This document shows positions 1 to 12,220 of a DNA stretch of 36,079 nt, piece by piece. The DNA comes from Enterococcus termitis (GTDB lineage: Bacteria; Bacillota; Bacilli; Lactobacillales; Enterococcaceae), in assembly GCF_001730305.1 (NCBI RefSeq), contig NZ_MIJY01000014.1:1-36079 (forward strand). Reading direction: 5' to 3'. Below the pieces are notes generated by a model, which made no database searches, was not told the origin of the DNA, and was given only the letters and a program-made list of their open reading frames with translations. A program made the position numbers and the translations under genes. Within the stretch, counting starts at the first letter, position 1; each line of letters starts with the position of its first letter.

Positions 1-49
1 TCGATCTTCCTTTCACCCTTTACTATAGTCCTAAAAAAGGAAAATAGAA

Positions 50-77
50 GGTAAAGTCATCCGTCGATGACTTTACC
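50..77 (-). terminator. Terminator of the ABC exporter operon
   Basis: A perfect 12-bp inverted repeat (50-61 with 66-77, 4-nt loop) lies about 35 bp past the ATPase stop. On the minus strand it is followed by a U-rich stretch (TTCTATTTTCC, then TTTTTT further on), as expected for an intrinsic terminator ending the permease-ATPase transcript. Confidence 0.75.
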
Positions 78-111
78 CTCTAATCTTAGTATGTTTTTAC
101 TTAACTCTTTT

Positions 112-771
112 TTATTCTACTAACATAAATGCTTGATTTTTCAATTCATAGATCTCGTCACATGCTTTAGCCACCTCTTGTTCATGAGTAACAATGATGA
201 TGCATTTTTGTTGTTCATGAGCCACTTTTTGAAATAGCTGAACAATATCTTGAGAAGTTTTTTCATCCAAATTACCTGTTGGTTCATCGGCTACGATCAA
301 TTCGTGATCACAACAAAGTGCTCTTACGATCGCTACTCGTTGTTGTTGACCACCAGATAATTGAGCAACATTCTTTTTAGCAAGTGTTTCATCAATTCCT
401 ACACTTGCTAAATTTTCCAACGCATAGGCCTTTTTATCTTCTTGTTTTGAGCTTGATATCGCCATTGCGGTTAAGACATTGTCAAGAGCGGACATATAAG
501 GCAATAGATTGTACGCCTGGAAAATGATGGATACATCATTTTTACGGTAATTTCTAAGACCGATCTTTGCCAACGATTCTCCGTTATAGAGAATCGTTCC
601 TGTTTTAGGCTGATCTAGTCCAGCTATCAATGAAAGAAAGGTTGTTTTTCCCGATCCACTGGCTCCTAAGATAGCGTACATTTTTCCTCTTTGAAACTCT
701 AAGTTTACATTTTTATAAAGAAATTCTTCTTCGTTTTTATACCAATAACCTACTTCTTGTGTTTGCAGCAT
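112..771 (-). CDS. ABC transporter ATP-binding protein (MacB/LolD-type)
   Basis: Cytoplasmic ATPase of an ABC exporter, about 219 residues, the usual size for the MacB/LolD/FtsE subfamily. All diagnostic motifs are visible in order: Walker A (GASGSGKT, near residue 37), Q-loop (IIFQAYNLL), signature (LSGGQQQR), Walker B (LIVADEPT) and H-loop (IIVTHE). The ATG at 771 is chosen because AGAGGA lies about 7 nt upstream; a GTG one codon earlier (774) is too close to it. It lies 15 bp after the permease gene, so the two are one operon and the permease is its partner. By family these pairs use ATP for mechanotransmission to export peptides, lipids or drugs, or to sense antimicrobial peptides; the substrate here cannot be read from the sequence. 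Confidence 0.93.
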   Translation of the reverse strand: MLQTQEVGYWYKNEEEFLYKNVNLEFQRGKMYAILGASGSGKTTFLSLIAGLDQPKTGTILYNGESLAKIGLRNYRKNDVSIIFQAYNLLPYMSALDNVLTAMAISSSKQEDKKAYALENLASVGIDETLAKKNVAQLSGGQQQRVAIVRALCCDHELIVADEPTGNLDEKTSQDIVQLFQKVAHEQQKCIIIVTHEQEVAKACDEIYELKNQAFMLVE

Positions 772-786
772 CACATTTCCTCTTTT

Positions 787-2325
787 CTATGTGGTTAAGA
801 TTTTTTTCGGCTGAAGTCTTAATATGCCAACGGACGATAATACGATTGAAAAGAAACTGATCAGAACACCTAACCCAGCCAAAATCGCTATTTCTTTGGG
901 CTTGACTGAGATGTTCAGCTTTTCAATCTCTTGAGCAGCTTCTGCTGAACTAGCACCCAGTCTTCCCATGCCGCCGCCCATACCGCCACCATCTGGTCTG
1001 CCGCCACGTTGTTGCCCGCCGCCTTCACCAGGTCCTGCTTGATTGCTTGCAGATTGCTGTGCCGTCTGTGTTTGTTGATCTATCAGCTGCTCACCAACAA
1101 CATTTCCTACGATGTTGCCACTGAAGGTGGCAATTACTAAGGCAACAACCATGCACACAATAATTTCGCTGAAAAATTGTAGAATCACTTTCAATCGGGA
1201 TTCCCCTAATGATAAAAGAACACCGATCTCATATCGTCTTTCTCTAATCGTCATCATCACAATCAACGTCAAAATAATGACCCCTGCAACGGCAACTAGA
1301 ATGACAATGTTTTTAGCAAAGCTAGCGACATTATTTAATGGCTGCAGCATTTGCTGGTATGCCTGATCATTGGTTTGTAAACTAAAGCTTTCTGTATCGA
1401 TCAGTTTTTCCGCTGCTTCAACAAAGCTATCCATTTCCTTTGGATCTTCCAACGTATAGGAAGCCGAATCGATCGTACCAGCTGAGTCTTCTCCTTTTAG
1501 CGTGTTGGCGAATGTATATGACGTATATAATGTATTCGCTGGATTTAAGAAATTGAACATCATTCCCATACTATCGCCATTTTCCGCTGTTTTATAAATT
1601 CCTTTTATCGTTAATTCATACGTTTTTTCCTCATCTTCAGGATCTGTTATTTTAAACGTATCTCCTACACTCAAATCATTTGCTTCAGCCAGAGTCTCTT
1701 CAATTACAACGTTGTTTGTATCTTCATCAGCGTCACTAATTGCTTCACCACTTGTGATTTCTGCTGTTCCTTCTGAAAAAGCGCTGACCATCGCTAAATC
1801 CATTACACCACTTACTTGAAAATCACTTTGTTTCATACTGGACATTGGTCCTCCACCCATTTGTCCACCTTCTTGCATTTGATCATTTGGCTTTCCTTCA
1901 CTCGCTTGTTCACTATTACTAGACTCAGAAGTTGCCGTTTCATCACTCTCACTAGAAATTGGTGTTATACCATCTCCGGCTCCTGCCGATGATGAAGATA
2001 AAAATGAGTACGATTTAACATTTGCCAGCTCTGCAATTTTTTGTGCATCTGTTAAAGAGACCGGAGTTAAACTAAAACTACCAGGATCAGGTCTTTCGCC
2101 AGAACTACTTTCTTGATTTTTTTTCATTGCAGCTTCTCTATTCGCTGAAATAGTCACTGTTGCGCCAACACTCTTCTTCGCATTTTCAGTAGCTGTTAGG
2201 GCGGCGCTTTGAATTGTTAGACCTGCAAGAACAAAAATCAAAATGGCTGAAAAGACCGCACATAATAAAAATGTTCTTCCTTTTTTTGCTTTCATGCTTA
2301 ATAATGCTCGTTTAATAAAATTCAT
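787..2325 (-). CDS. FtsX/MacB-like ABC transporter permease
   Basis: Membrane permease of 512 residues with MacB-like topology: one TM near residues 17-40, a large extracytoplasmic domain (about 42-330), then three TMs (about 338-358, 385-407 and 480-500). Two low-complexity stretches stand out: a Ser/Glu/Gly-rich region around 105-165 inside the outer domain, and a Gly/Arg/Gln-rich loop (about 430-455, with GGGQQRGGRPDGGG) before the last TM. The start is well supported: AGGAGGAA sits 6 nt before the ATG. It is the first gene of a two-gene operon with the ATPase and has an OmpR-like direct repeat just upstream. No two-component genes are in the window. The FtsX-like permease call is firm; the substrate is unknown. 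Confidence 0.9.
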   Translation of the reverse strand: MNFIKRALLSMKAKKGRTFLLCAVFSAILIFVLAGLTIQSAALTATENAKKSVGATVTISANREAAMKKNQESSSGERPDPGSFSLTPVSLTDAQKIAELANVKSYSFLSSSSAGAGDGITPISSESDETATSESSNSEQASEGKPNDQMQEGGQMGGGPMSSMKQSDFQVSGVMDLAMVSAFSEGTAEITSGEAISDADEDTNNVVIEETLAEANDLSVGDTFKITDPEDEEKTYELTIKGIYKTAENGDSMGMMFNFLNPANTLYTSYTFANTLKGEDSAGTIDSASYTLEDPKEMDSFVEAAEKLIDTESFSLQTNDQAYQQMLQPLNNVASFAKNIVILVAVAGVIILTLIVMMTIRERRYEIGVLLSLGESRLKVILQFFSEIIVCMVVALVIATFSGNIVGNVVGEQLIDQQTQTAQQSASNQAGPGEGGGQQRGGRPDGGGMGGGMGRLGASSAEAAQEIEKLNISVKPKEIAILAGLGVLISFFSIVLSSVGILRLQPKKILTT

Positions 2326-2376
2326 ATGATTCCTCCTACCATTCCTTGTGAACAGACACTACTTTAATCTTGTTAC

Positions 2377-2393
2377 CTTAAAGATAACTTAAA
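2377..2393 (-). promoter_or_regulatory. Direct repeat resembling an OmpR-family response regulator site
   Basis: On the minus strand TTTAAG occurs twice with an 11-bp period (2377-2382 and 2388-2393), one helical turn apart, some 50-65 bp upstream of the permease start. Tandem 6-mers with an 11-bp period just upstream of -10 are typical of OmpR/PhoB-family activators, which often control MacB-like exporters. The assignment is an inference from spacing only. Confidence 0.4.
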
Positions 2394-2514
2394 CACCTAT
2401 ATTTTTTTATTCTCTGTTGACTGAACCTTGCAAAACAGCAGGAAAAATGATTAAATGGTTGTGTCGCATTTTTTGTTTAAGACAAGTGAATGTATAGAAA
2501 GGAACGAAAAGTAT

Positions 2515-3471
2515 TTGGAAAAAAAGAAAATGACTCTTTACGGGATGATTTTTTCTATTTGTTTCTTCTTGATCGTATCCTTCTTTTTTTCTCCTCATAC
2601 AGTAGATTATGCAACTGAAGCACAAACAAATGAGGAAAAAGAGCTTCCACTAAAAAAACTTTCCGTATCTGCCGCAAAAAGTGATGCAGCGAAGACATTT
2701 GAACCTGCTGAATTTACCGCTTTTTATGATAAAATCAATCAAGCAATGATTTCAGCAAGTAAATCTTTTAATGGCGATGTTGGGATGACTTACGTGGATC
2801 TTACAACGGGAAAGCAACTGTCAGTGAATGGAACGCAGGAATTTTATAGCGCCAGTACTATCAAAGTCCCCTTAGCCATGATGATCGCTGATAAGGTTCA
2901 AGCAGGAGAATTAAACTGGGAAGATCAACTGACTTACAATGAAAAAGAAGATTATGAAGATGGAACTGGGATCATCATCAACAATATCCAGCCTAGCTAT
3001 ACAGTCAGAACCTTACAAGAATACAATATTACCTATTCTGACAATATTGCCAAAAATATGCTCTACCGCACTTTCGGAGATGATGTGAAAGCTAAGAAAG
3101 CCCTATACGCTCATTTTCTTCAAAAGGAAACAGAGTGGGATGATGCTAAATTCACCTCAGAAGATGCTGCAAAGATCCTTAACATTTTATATGATGAAAA
3201 AAGCACGAATCCAGAGTATCAAACGATCTATGACTATATGAAAAAAACGGTGTTTCACGAACGGATGGATACACCAACGACTTCTGGAAAAGTCGCACAT
3301 AAAATTGGCTCTTACGCAGGTTTTCTGCATGATATAGGAATTCTAGAAACAGAACATCCCTTTATTTTAACAGTCTTTACTAATGGACAAACAAACGATG
3401 GCATTTCCTTTATATCAACTATTACTGATCAATTATGGACGATTCAACAGAACGAGTATCCAAAAAAATAG
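2515..3471 (+). CDS. Membrane-anchored serine hydrolase (class A beta-lactamase fold)
   Basis: A single N-terminal TM (about residues 9-27) is followed by a linker and an extracellular penicillin-recognising domain. The three active-site motifs are visible: SxxK as S-T-I-K (about 114-117), SDN (about 175-177) and K-I-G (about 263-265) in place of the usual KTG. I see no ExxLN omega-loop glutamate, so a true class A beta-lactamase is unlikely; related enterococcal and streptococcal proteins are generic serine hydrolases or transpeptidase-like proteins of the cell envelope. The TTG at 2515 is preferred because AAAGGAA ends 10 nt upstream; an ATG at 2455 would add 20 residues but has a weak site, and the ATG at 2530 is too far from the site. 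The gene is divergent from the exporter and convergent with ntp, sharing a terminator with it. Confidence 0.75.
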   Translation: MEKKKMTLYGMIFSICFFLIVSFFFSPHTVDYATEAQTNEEKELPLKKLSVSAAKSDAAKTFEPAEFTAFYDKINQAMISASKSFNGDVGMTYVDLTTGKQLSVNGTQEFYSASTIKVPLAMMIADKVQAGELNWEDQLTYNEKEDYEDGTGIIINNIQPSYTVRTLQEYNITYSDNIAKNMLYRTFGDDVKAKKALYAHFLQKETEWDDAKFTSEDAAKILNILYDEKSTNPEYQTIYDYMKKTVFHERMDTPTTSGKVAHKIGSYAGFLHDIGILETEHPFILTVFTNGQTNDGISFISTITDQLWTIQQNEYPKK

Positions 3472-3510
3472 AGTAAAGAATTCAAAAACCGAATTCTTTA
3501 CTCTATTTTT
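3464..3510. terminator. Bidirectional terminator between the serine hydrolase and ntpD
   Basis: A perfect 20-bp inverted repeat (3464-3483 with 3491-3510, 7-nt loop) carries A-runs on one side and T-runs on the other. It overlaps both stop codons, so it should end transcription of the converging hydrolase gene and the ntp operon. It also shows that ntp stops after ntpD here. Confidence 0.88.
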
Positions 3511-4141
3511 AATTCCCGCCCATGTTCTTGATTTTGATCAAGCGAGTGATTTCACTACGCTCATTTTCTTCAAGTTTCATTTGAATATAATAAATCGTTT
3601 CTTCTAGCTGAGGAATCGTCATATATTCTAATGCATTGACACGACGGCGGGTTTTTTCGATTTCTTCTGACATCAACTGACAAGTCTTCTCAACTTCTGC
3701 CAATTCTAAAAGTTTTGGAAGTATAGATGAAAGCTTTCCGAAAACACCATCTAACTCTGCATTTGAATTTAAATATCCATAGTTTAAAGGTGCTTCCGTT
3801 ACCGTTTCATCATAATGGAAATTCATGGTTGGTACCGTTACACTCATAATATTTTTTTCTATTACATCAAGAGTCACTTCATTTGCCGGCACAGCGACCA
3901 ATTCTTCGATAAACGCTTCGTTTAAGGTTGCATTTGCTAATACAAAACTAGATAAAGCCGCCGTTAATTCTTTTTCCACAGCTATTCTCAAGGCATTGTT
4001 CTTTTTGACCAGCAAAATAAAACGACGCATTAGTTCATCTTGTTTGTCCTTTAGTAGTTTATGTCCGCGGCTGGCAGTTCCTAGTTGTTTCTTGAGACGA
4101 GAGAGTTCCATTCGGGTAGGATTTACATTTAATCGTGCCAC
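3509..4141 (-). CDS. ntpD: V-type Na+-ATPase subunit D (central stalk)
   Basis: Central rotor shaft of the V1 domain, 210 residues. It has the N-terminal signature of V/A-ATPase subunit D ([13 protein letters not shown]) and two long helices that form the coiled coil inserted into the A3B3 ring: N-terminal about 5-65 and C-terminal about 150-205, the latter with [15 protein letters not shown], a strongly conserved segment. It starts 6 bp after the ntpB stop and is the last gene of the operon. In E. hirae the operon continues with ntpH and ntpJ; here the gene runs directly into the shared terminator, so those genes are absent from this place. Confidence 0.96.
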   Translation of the reverse strand: MARLNVNPTRMELSRLKKQLGTASRGHKLLKDKQDELMRRFILLVKKNNALRIAVEKELTAALSSFVLANATLNEAFIEELVAVPANEVTLDVIEKNIMSVTVPTMNFHYDETVTEAPLNYGYLNSNAELDGVFGKLSSILPKLLELAEVEKTCQLMSEEIEKTRRRVNALEYMTIPQLEETIYYIQMKLEENERSEITRLIKIKNMGGN

Positions 4142-4147
4142 TGTCGA

Positions 4148-7298
<3,151 letters not shown>

Positions 7299-7564
7299 AA
7301 ATCATTCCTCCTATTCTAAAAGCAAAGTAAACCAACCAACTCTTGATCAAATCAACAAAGCTTATCCAATGACACGATTTGTCAGTAAATATCTTTATCT
7401 CTTTGCCGAATGAGCCGGCCTACTTAGCTAGATTACTCAAAAACTAGACAGGCTCATGTTGCCTTTACCTTAACTAGAAAACTGAACGGAAGCCTCCCAT
7501 TGTCTTTAGCACGATTTGGCTAAAAATCAGTCAGGCCCAACCACGTTTTCTTTAATTTTTTACG
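7299..7564 (-). other. Structured intercistronic gap between ntpG and ntpA
   Basis: This 266-bp stretch has no credible ORF. Several potential hairpins can be seen: GACA/TGTC near 7370-7383, TGAGCC/GGCTCA bracketing about 7409-7455, GCC/GGC bracketing about 7492-7538 and TTTAGC/GCTAAA at about 7506-7525. None is followed by a clear T-run, so I read it as transcribed, folded spacer rather than a terminator. It shows no obvious similarity to the duplicated spacer between ntpE and ntpC. Confidence 0.5.
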
Positions 7565-7876
7565 TTACAGTATGTTCTGCCCTACCGCTCGCTCCACATT
7601 ATCTTGAATCTCTTTTAACCCGATTCCTTTTGTTCCGTTATGACTTGGAATCAAAATGATCGCAGGCGTGACTTCACTTTTATAACGTTCAATTGTTTCT
7701 ACGACCCATTCAGACGCATCTTCTGTAATAAAAATTACTCCAAACTGTTCTTTAGCCATGGTCTCGATCGTCTCTCTGACTTGCTTAGCCGAATGCGCAT
7801 AAACAACTTCGAAACCAAAAAGTTTAAACGGCATTACAGAATCTCTATCACCGATCACACCGATTTTATATGCCAT
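7565..7876 (-). CDS. ntpG: V-type Na+-ATPase subunit F-like (NtpG)
   Basis: Small subunit of the central stalk (V/A-ATPase subunit F family), 103 residues from the ATG at 7876, the E. hirae NtpG length. Typical features: N-terminal [13 protein letters not shown] with the Rossmann-like first strand, a central [13 protein letters not shown] strand (here [11 protein letters not shown]), and the conserved PAIILIPS segment before the C-terminal helix. A GTG three codons earlier (7885) is possible; AAAGGA lies just upstream of both, but family alignment favours the ATG. It overlaps the end of ntpC by 11 bp. NtpG binds NtpD in the rotor. Confidence 0.93.
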   Translation of the reverse strand: MAYKIGVIGDRDSVMPFKLFGFEVVYAHSAKQVRETIETMAKEQFGVIFITEDASEWVVETIERYKSEVTPAIILIPSHNGTKGIGLKEIQDNVERAVGQNIL

Positions 7877-8867
7877 TTGAAACACGCATCCTTTCTCTAA
7901 CCAGCTCTACAGGAAAATTGCTGCGCTTACTCACTAAAATCAAACGCAGGTTCTTCCATTCAACTTCTTTTGCATTTAAAAATGCTAGTAAAGGCAACGG
8001 TCCGAATGCCATGATTTTGGCCTTATCATACAGGCTAGTTAAATAATCGTCTTTCATTTTCTCAAAGGCAATCAAATCAAGCTCTTTTGTCTCAGCTGAA
8101 ACAATCGTCGAGACGATTCCGCCGTAGGTTGTATTTAGGACAAACTCTGTAAAAGCTGCTAAAGACTGTTCCGTATACTCTAAAAATGCTGACTTTGGAA
8201 TACTGCCAGAGCTAGATAACACAGTTAATAGAAAGTTTTCATGCTGACCTTGAAGAATCCCACGAGCCATCGTGGAAATATTTGTCAGGTCAATAAATGC
8301 GGTCACTTCCTCAATAATATCCTTGTAGCCTAATTTTTCAGCTAATTGTTTTTGATATGTTAAGAAACTTCGATCATAGATGATATCGATTGCCTGAATG
8401 GTAGAAGACTCTTGAAAATAATCTAAAACCTCAAGAATCGCCTGCATCAGTTCAGCTGGTAATTCTGTTGACACCCGTGTACGAATTGCACTTTTGATCG
8501 TTTCTATGGTATAACGACCATCATCGATAAATAAATAATCTAGATTTTTTCCCGTTAATTCTGCTTTCGTCAATACCTTCAAATTATGAAACGTTGCACG
8601 AGAAGTATAGATAGTGATTACTTCTGGCTCAGGTGCCATTTCATACAACCACTCAAACAAAAGACCTTTTTCTTTTGAATAAATATATTCAAAATCATCT
8701 GCAAAATCAGCTGTCATATAAGTACCATAAATGGTATTTTTCAGAATTTCACGAAGTGCATCCGTATCTTTAGCATTCAGCAACTGTTCATATTGTCCAG
8801 CATTCAACAACTCTGTTTCCTTCAAACGAATCAGCGGATTGATTTGATTATATACCGTCTCTTTCAT
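7866..8867 (-). CDS. ntpC: V-type Na+-ATPase subunit C (NtpC, d-type)
   Basis: Funnel-shaped V0 d-type subunit that links the rotor shaft D/F to the membrane K ring, 333 residues, close to the E. hirae protein. It begins with a clear RBS (AGGAGG, about 7 nt upstream). The mostly helical sequence contains [16 protein letters not shown] at the N-terminus, the Asp/Tyr-rich segment around [15 protein letters not shown], and a C-terminal [25 protein letters not shown] region characteristic of the family. It follows the 120-bp duplicated spacer and overlaps ntpG. Confidence 0.93.
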   Translation of the reverse strand: MKETVYNQINPLIRLKETELLNAGQYEQLLNAKDTDALREILKNTIYGTYMTADFADDFEYIYSKEKGLLFEWLYEMAPEPEVITIYTSRATFHNLKVLTKAELTGKNLDYLFIDDGRYTIETIKSAIRTRVSTELPAELMQAILEVLDYFQESSTIQAIDIIYDRSFLTYQKQLAEKLGYKDIIEEVTAFIDLTNISTMARGILQGQHENFLLTVLSSSGSIPKSAFLEYTEQSLAAFTEFVLNTTYGGIVSTIVSAETKELDLIAFEKMKDDYLTSLYDKAKIMAFGPLPLLAFLNAKEVEWKNLRLILVSKRSNFPVELVRERMRVSNGI

Positions 8868-8884
8868 CTTGACCCTCCTATCAT

Positions 8885-9115
8885 AAAAAGCGAAGTAAAT
8901 CGTTTTTTCTTTTAAAACTTAGGGATTGACTAGTGAAATGCTTTTCGTTTCACTTGGCGATCATCTAGTTTTTGGAAGAAGTGATTTACGCAGCTAGACT
9001 GCTTAAAAAGCGAAGTAAATCGTTTTTTCTTTTAAAACTTAGGGATTGACTAGTGAAACGCTTTTCGTTTCACTTGGTGATCATCTAGTTTTTAGAAGAA
9101 GTGATTTACGTAGCT
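8885..9115. repeat. Tandem duplication of a 111-bp folded spacer inside the ntp operon
   Basis: Two copies (8885-8995 and 9005-9115) repeat with an exact period of 120 bp and differ at only four positions, all transitions (8939/9059, 8958/9078, 8974/9094, 8991/9111). Each copy can fold into one long nested hairpin: outer AGTAAATC with GATTTAC, middle TTTTCTT...AAAACT with AGTTTT..GAAGAA, inner AGTGAAA with TTTCACT. The 8939/9059 change turns a mismatch beside the inner loop into a pair in copy 2. The pair sits in the 267-bp gap between ntpE and ntpC, is transcribed with the operon, and has no ORF. Confidence 0.9.
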
Positions 9116-9134
9116 GAAGTAATTAAAAACGTTT

Positions 9135-9716
9135 CTATCTAAACAGCCTCTCCGCTATGTCAAAACTTTCTGCTCGCTTAATCTCCTGAACAAGACTTGG
9201 AAATAAGAAATTATACTCAATGCCATTTTGCGCAATAATGAAACCACCCACATCTGCTATAAGGTTTGGCTGTAATTGTAAGTCCAAATCCTTTGGCGTA
9301 TGCTCTATCAACCATTGATTCGTTAGTTTTCCTTGCGAATAAGCACCAAGTTGTAATTCAGCTTTACCAATTAGTGTTAGCTGCTCAATGATTTGTTGAG
9401 CAAATGCTTGAAATTCCACTTCATTCCAGTTATTCATTCGTTTTACTGCTTCTAAAAACAACTGTTCTAAATATCCTTGCTTTTGATTCAAGGTGCTCTG
9501 CTTTATTTCTAATTGTTGGCGATTTTGCTTTTGTTTGAAATTTTTAAGGCTTTGTTCATTATTTTTTTCGATCAATTTTTTTTCTTGTAAAAGCAATGCT
9601 TCTTCCTGTTCCGCATATGCTTCATCGATTTGTTTCAGTTCAGCATTTTTAAGTTCGGTGATTTCTGCCGTTCCTTTTTCAAGAATCTGATCGATAATTC
9701 GTTCGATTGCCTCCAT
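9135..9716 (-). CDS. ntpE: V-type Na+-ATPase subunit E (peripheral stalk)
   Basis: Peripheral stalk subunit, 193 residues. The N-terminal 110 residues are a charged, Gln/Glu/Lys-rich coiled coil (from EAIERIIDQIL), followed by a small globular domain (about 120-193), the architecture of V/A-ATPase subunit E; it pairs with NtpF to form the EF stator. AGGAGG lies 6-7 nt before the ATG, and the gene starts 13 bp after ntpK. It is followed by the duplicated structured spacer, which could separate the stalk part of the mRNA from the rest. Confidence 0.9.
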   Translation of the reverse strand: MEAIERIIDQILEKGTAEITELKNAELKQIDEAYAEQEEALLLQEKKLIEKNNEQSLKNFKQKQNRQQLEIKQSTLNQKQGYLEQLFLEAVKRMNNWNEVEFQAFAQQIIEQLTLIGKAELQLGAYSQGKLTNQWLIEHTPKDLDLQLQPNLIADVGGFIIAQNGIEYNFLFPSLVQEIKRAESFDIAERLFR

Positions 9717-9729
9717 GTTTTTCCTCCTG

Positions 9730-10218
<489 letters not shown>

Positions 10219-10222
10219 CTAT

Positions 10223-12220
10223 TCATTTACTTTTATTTTTTTCAATATTCATATATTTTTCTTCTGTTTTCAGCGGTTTAAAAGCTCGTCCGCCTCCTTT
10301 ATAAAATTTTCCAAAAAACTCTACATACTGTAATCTCGCACCGTGGACATAAGCACCCAATAGACTTAAAAAGAGATTCAACGCATGCAGCGCAATGATC
10401 AAGACGATTCCGACACTAAACCGAGCGACCGGCGGCATAAATGCAACTAACATATTAAAAGCAGCTGCGATACTTCCGCCCGAAATCCCTAAGGCCATCA
10501 GTCGCGTATAACTGACTAAATCACCAATATAACTTGTCAAACCATATAATCCGTATAACCCTTTAGCAAGTCCTTTAGCTTTTGATTTAGTCTGAATAAC
10601 GGGAACAGCAATGATCGATAAGGCTGAGATTACTGCAACGACAACACCTGTCACAAGTAAGCCATTATTTTTAAACAATAGCATTCCTAAAACAGCAATT
10701 AAAAGTCCGATCAATAACCCTTGCCAAGCAAAGCTTTCGCCTATACTTTCCAAATAACGTTTACGTTTCGTTAATTCAATCCCATTGACCATCAGTCCTG
10801 TCATCAATTGAATGAATCCGAAAACAACAGATAGAATCAAAATAGTGTTAACATCTTCTGTCGTAGACAATAGCGGAAACGGCAGATGAATGCCAAAAAG
10901 TTCCTTAGGCAATGCTGCTCCGAAAAATGATCCGTAAATGAATCCCCATAAAATAGTTGGGAAAGACAAAATCAAAAAGAATTTAGCAAAACGATTCATT
11001 CCTCTCGGCAATACAAACAGTCGTTGTGCGAGAAATGCGCCAATCAGCATCAATAAACCATAGCCGATATCTGCTACCATCATCCCGAAAAAAACCATGT
11101 AAAAAGGGGTCATGATCGGTGTTGGATCAATTTCATCATACTTTGGTAAACTGTACATCTCCGTCAGCATCTCAAAAGGTGCAACAACAGAATTATTCTT
11201 TAATTTTACTGGGATATCTTCTTGGATTTCCTCATTTGTCGGCTGATCAAATGCGCTGTAAACTTCATTTTTCGGTACAGCTTTTTGGAAAGCATTGATC
11301 AATTCCTGTTTTTCCTCTACTGGAATCCATCCCTGTAGGATAAAAAAGTACGTGGTATTAACCAAATGTTTCTTAGCTTCTTCACGATGAATGTACGCAT
11401 AGGTCATCTCTTCGGCTAAATAGAGTTCTTCCAAGTGCGTTCGGTAATCAGCTAGTCCAGACTTCACTTCTTTCTCTTCCTCTACAAGCAAACCTAATTC
11501 ATCTTTACATCGCTGGTACGCTTCTGTCGGCAGCACATCATACGGATAAACAAATTCATCAAAACTGTATGTTTCTGTAAGTTCCTTCATGTTTGGCAAT
11601 AACTCATTTAAATAGATCAAACTATAATAAATATGGTTTTGACTATGATAGATTTCTTCTGCATGTACAGATGGAATCTGTGACAGGTCGTTCAAAAAAT
11701 CTGTCTGATTTGCCGAATTGATTGAGCCTAACAGCAAAGTGGTACTCGCAAAAGCATTTTGTTGTGGAACGACATCTAAATATTGCCAACGAGCTAGCCA
11801 TTTTTCTTTAGCAAGTAATTCTTTTCTTGAAGTCTCTATAGTGGTCAATCGTTGTTTCAAGGCAAAGATATCACGCAGATAATTTTTGATCATCGCCTCA
11901 TCAAATGTTTGTTCTAAAGATTCTAACGTTCGAACTTGTCTTTTAAATCCTTTCTTGTTCGAGGAACTTTCAGCAAAACGTTCGATAAAGATCAATGCTT
12001 CCTGAATATCTGTCAACATTGTCTGATAGTACTTCTTCTGACGGTCATCATCTTCTACTAACGTTGTAGAAAAGTGCTTTTTGATGTACTCACTATCTAC
12101 ATTCGAATGAAAAAAATCTTTGATCTCGGTCATCTGCAAGCCCTGAATCGCTTGGAGAAGTTTTTCTTCGTGTTCTGCCGCAGCAATAATCGTCATTTTT
12201 TCCATCTTATTGACTGCCAT
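10223..12220 (-). CDS. ntpI: V-type Na+-ATPase subunit I (a-subunit)
   Basis: Membrane stator subunit that provides the ion half-channels, 665 residues. The N-terminal ~330 residues are soluble and helical with coiled coils; the C-terminal half has about eight TM segments. Conserved channel arginines are visible in SYTRLMALGISGG and in HGARLQYVEFFGKFY, matching the two functional arginines of the E. hirae a-subunit. The start at 12220 has AAAGGGTGA about 9 nt upstream and overlaps the end of ntpF by 14 bp. Confidence 0.96.
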   Translation of the reverse strand: MAVNKMEKMTIIAAAEHEEKLLQAIQGLQMTEIKDFFHSNVDSEYIKKHFSTTLVEDDDRQKKYYQTMLTDIQEALIFIERFAESSSNKKGFKRQVRTLESLEQTFDEAMIKNYLRDIFALKQRLTTIETSRKELLAKEKWLARWQYLDVVPQQNAFASTTLLLGSINSANQTDFLNDLSQIPSVHAEEIYHSQNHIYYSLIYLNELLPNMKELTETYSFDEFVYPYDVLPTEAYQRCKDELGLLVEEEKEVKSGLADYRTHLEELYLAEEMTYAYIHREEAKKHLVNTTYFFILQGWIPVEEKQELINAFQKAVPKNEVYSAFDQPTNEEIQEDIPVKLKNNSVVAPFEMLTEMYSLPKYDEIDPTPIMTPFYMVFFGMMVADIGYGLLMLIGAFLAQRLFVLPRGMNRFAKFFLILSFPTILWGFIYGSFFGAALPKELFGIHLPFPLLSTTEDVNTILILSVVFGFIQLMTGLMVNGIELTKRKRYLESIGESFAWQGLLIGLLIAVLGMLLFKNNGLLVTGVVVAVISALSIIAVPVIQTKSKAKGLAKGLYGLYGLTSYIGDLVSYTRLMALGISGGSIAAAFNMLVAFMPPVARFSVGIVLIIALHALNLFLSLLGAYVHGARLQYVEFFGKFYKGGGRAFKPLKTEEKYMNIEKNKSK

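Noticed and set aside
1112-1366. ORFs antisense to the ABC permease and to the ntp and agu genes
   Set aside because: They mirror the codon structure of strongly supported genes and lack RBS; they are shadows.
2515-3471. Annotation as a beta-lactamase resistance gene
   Set aside because: The deacylating glutamate of class A enzymes is not visible and the third motif is KIG; a general serine hydrolase is safer.
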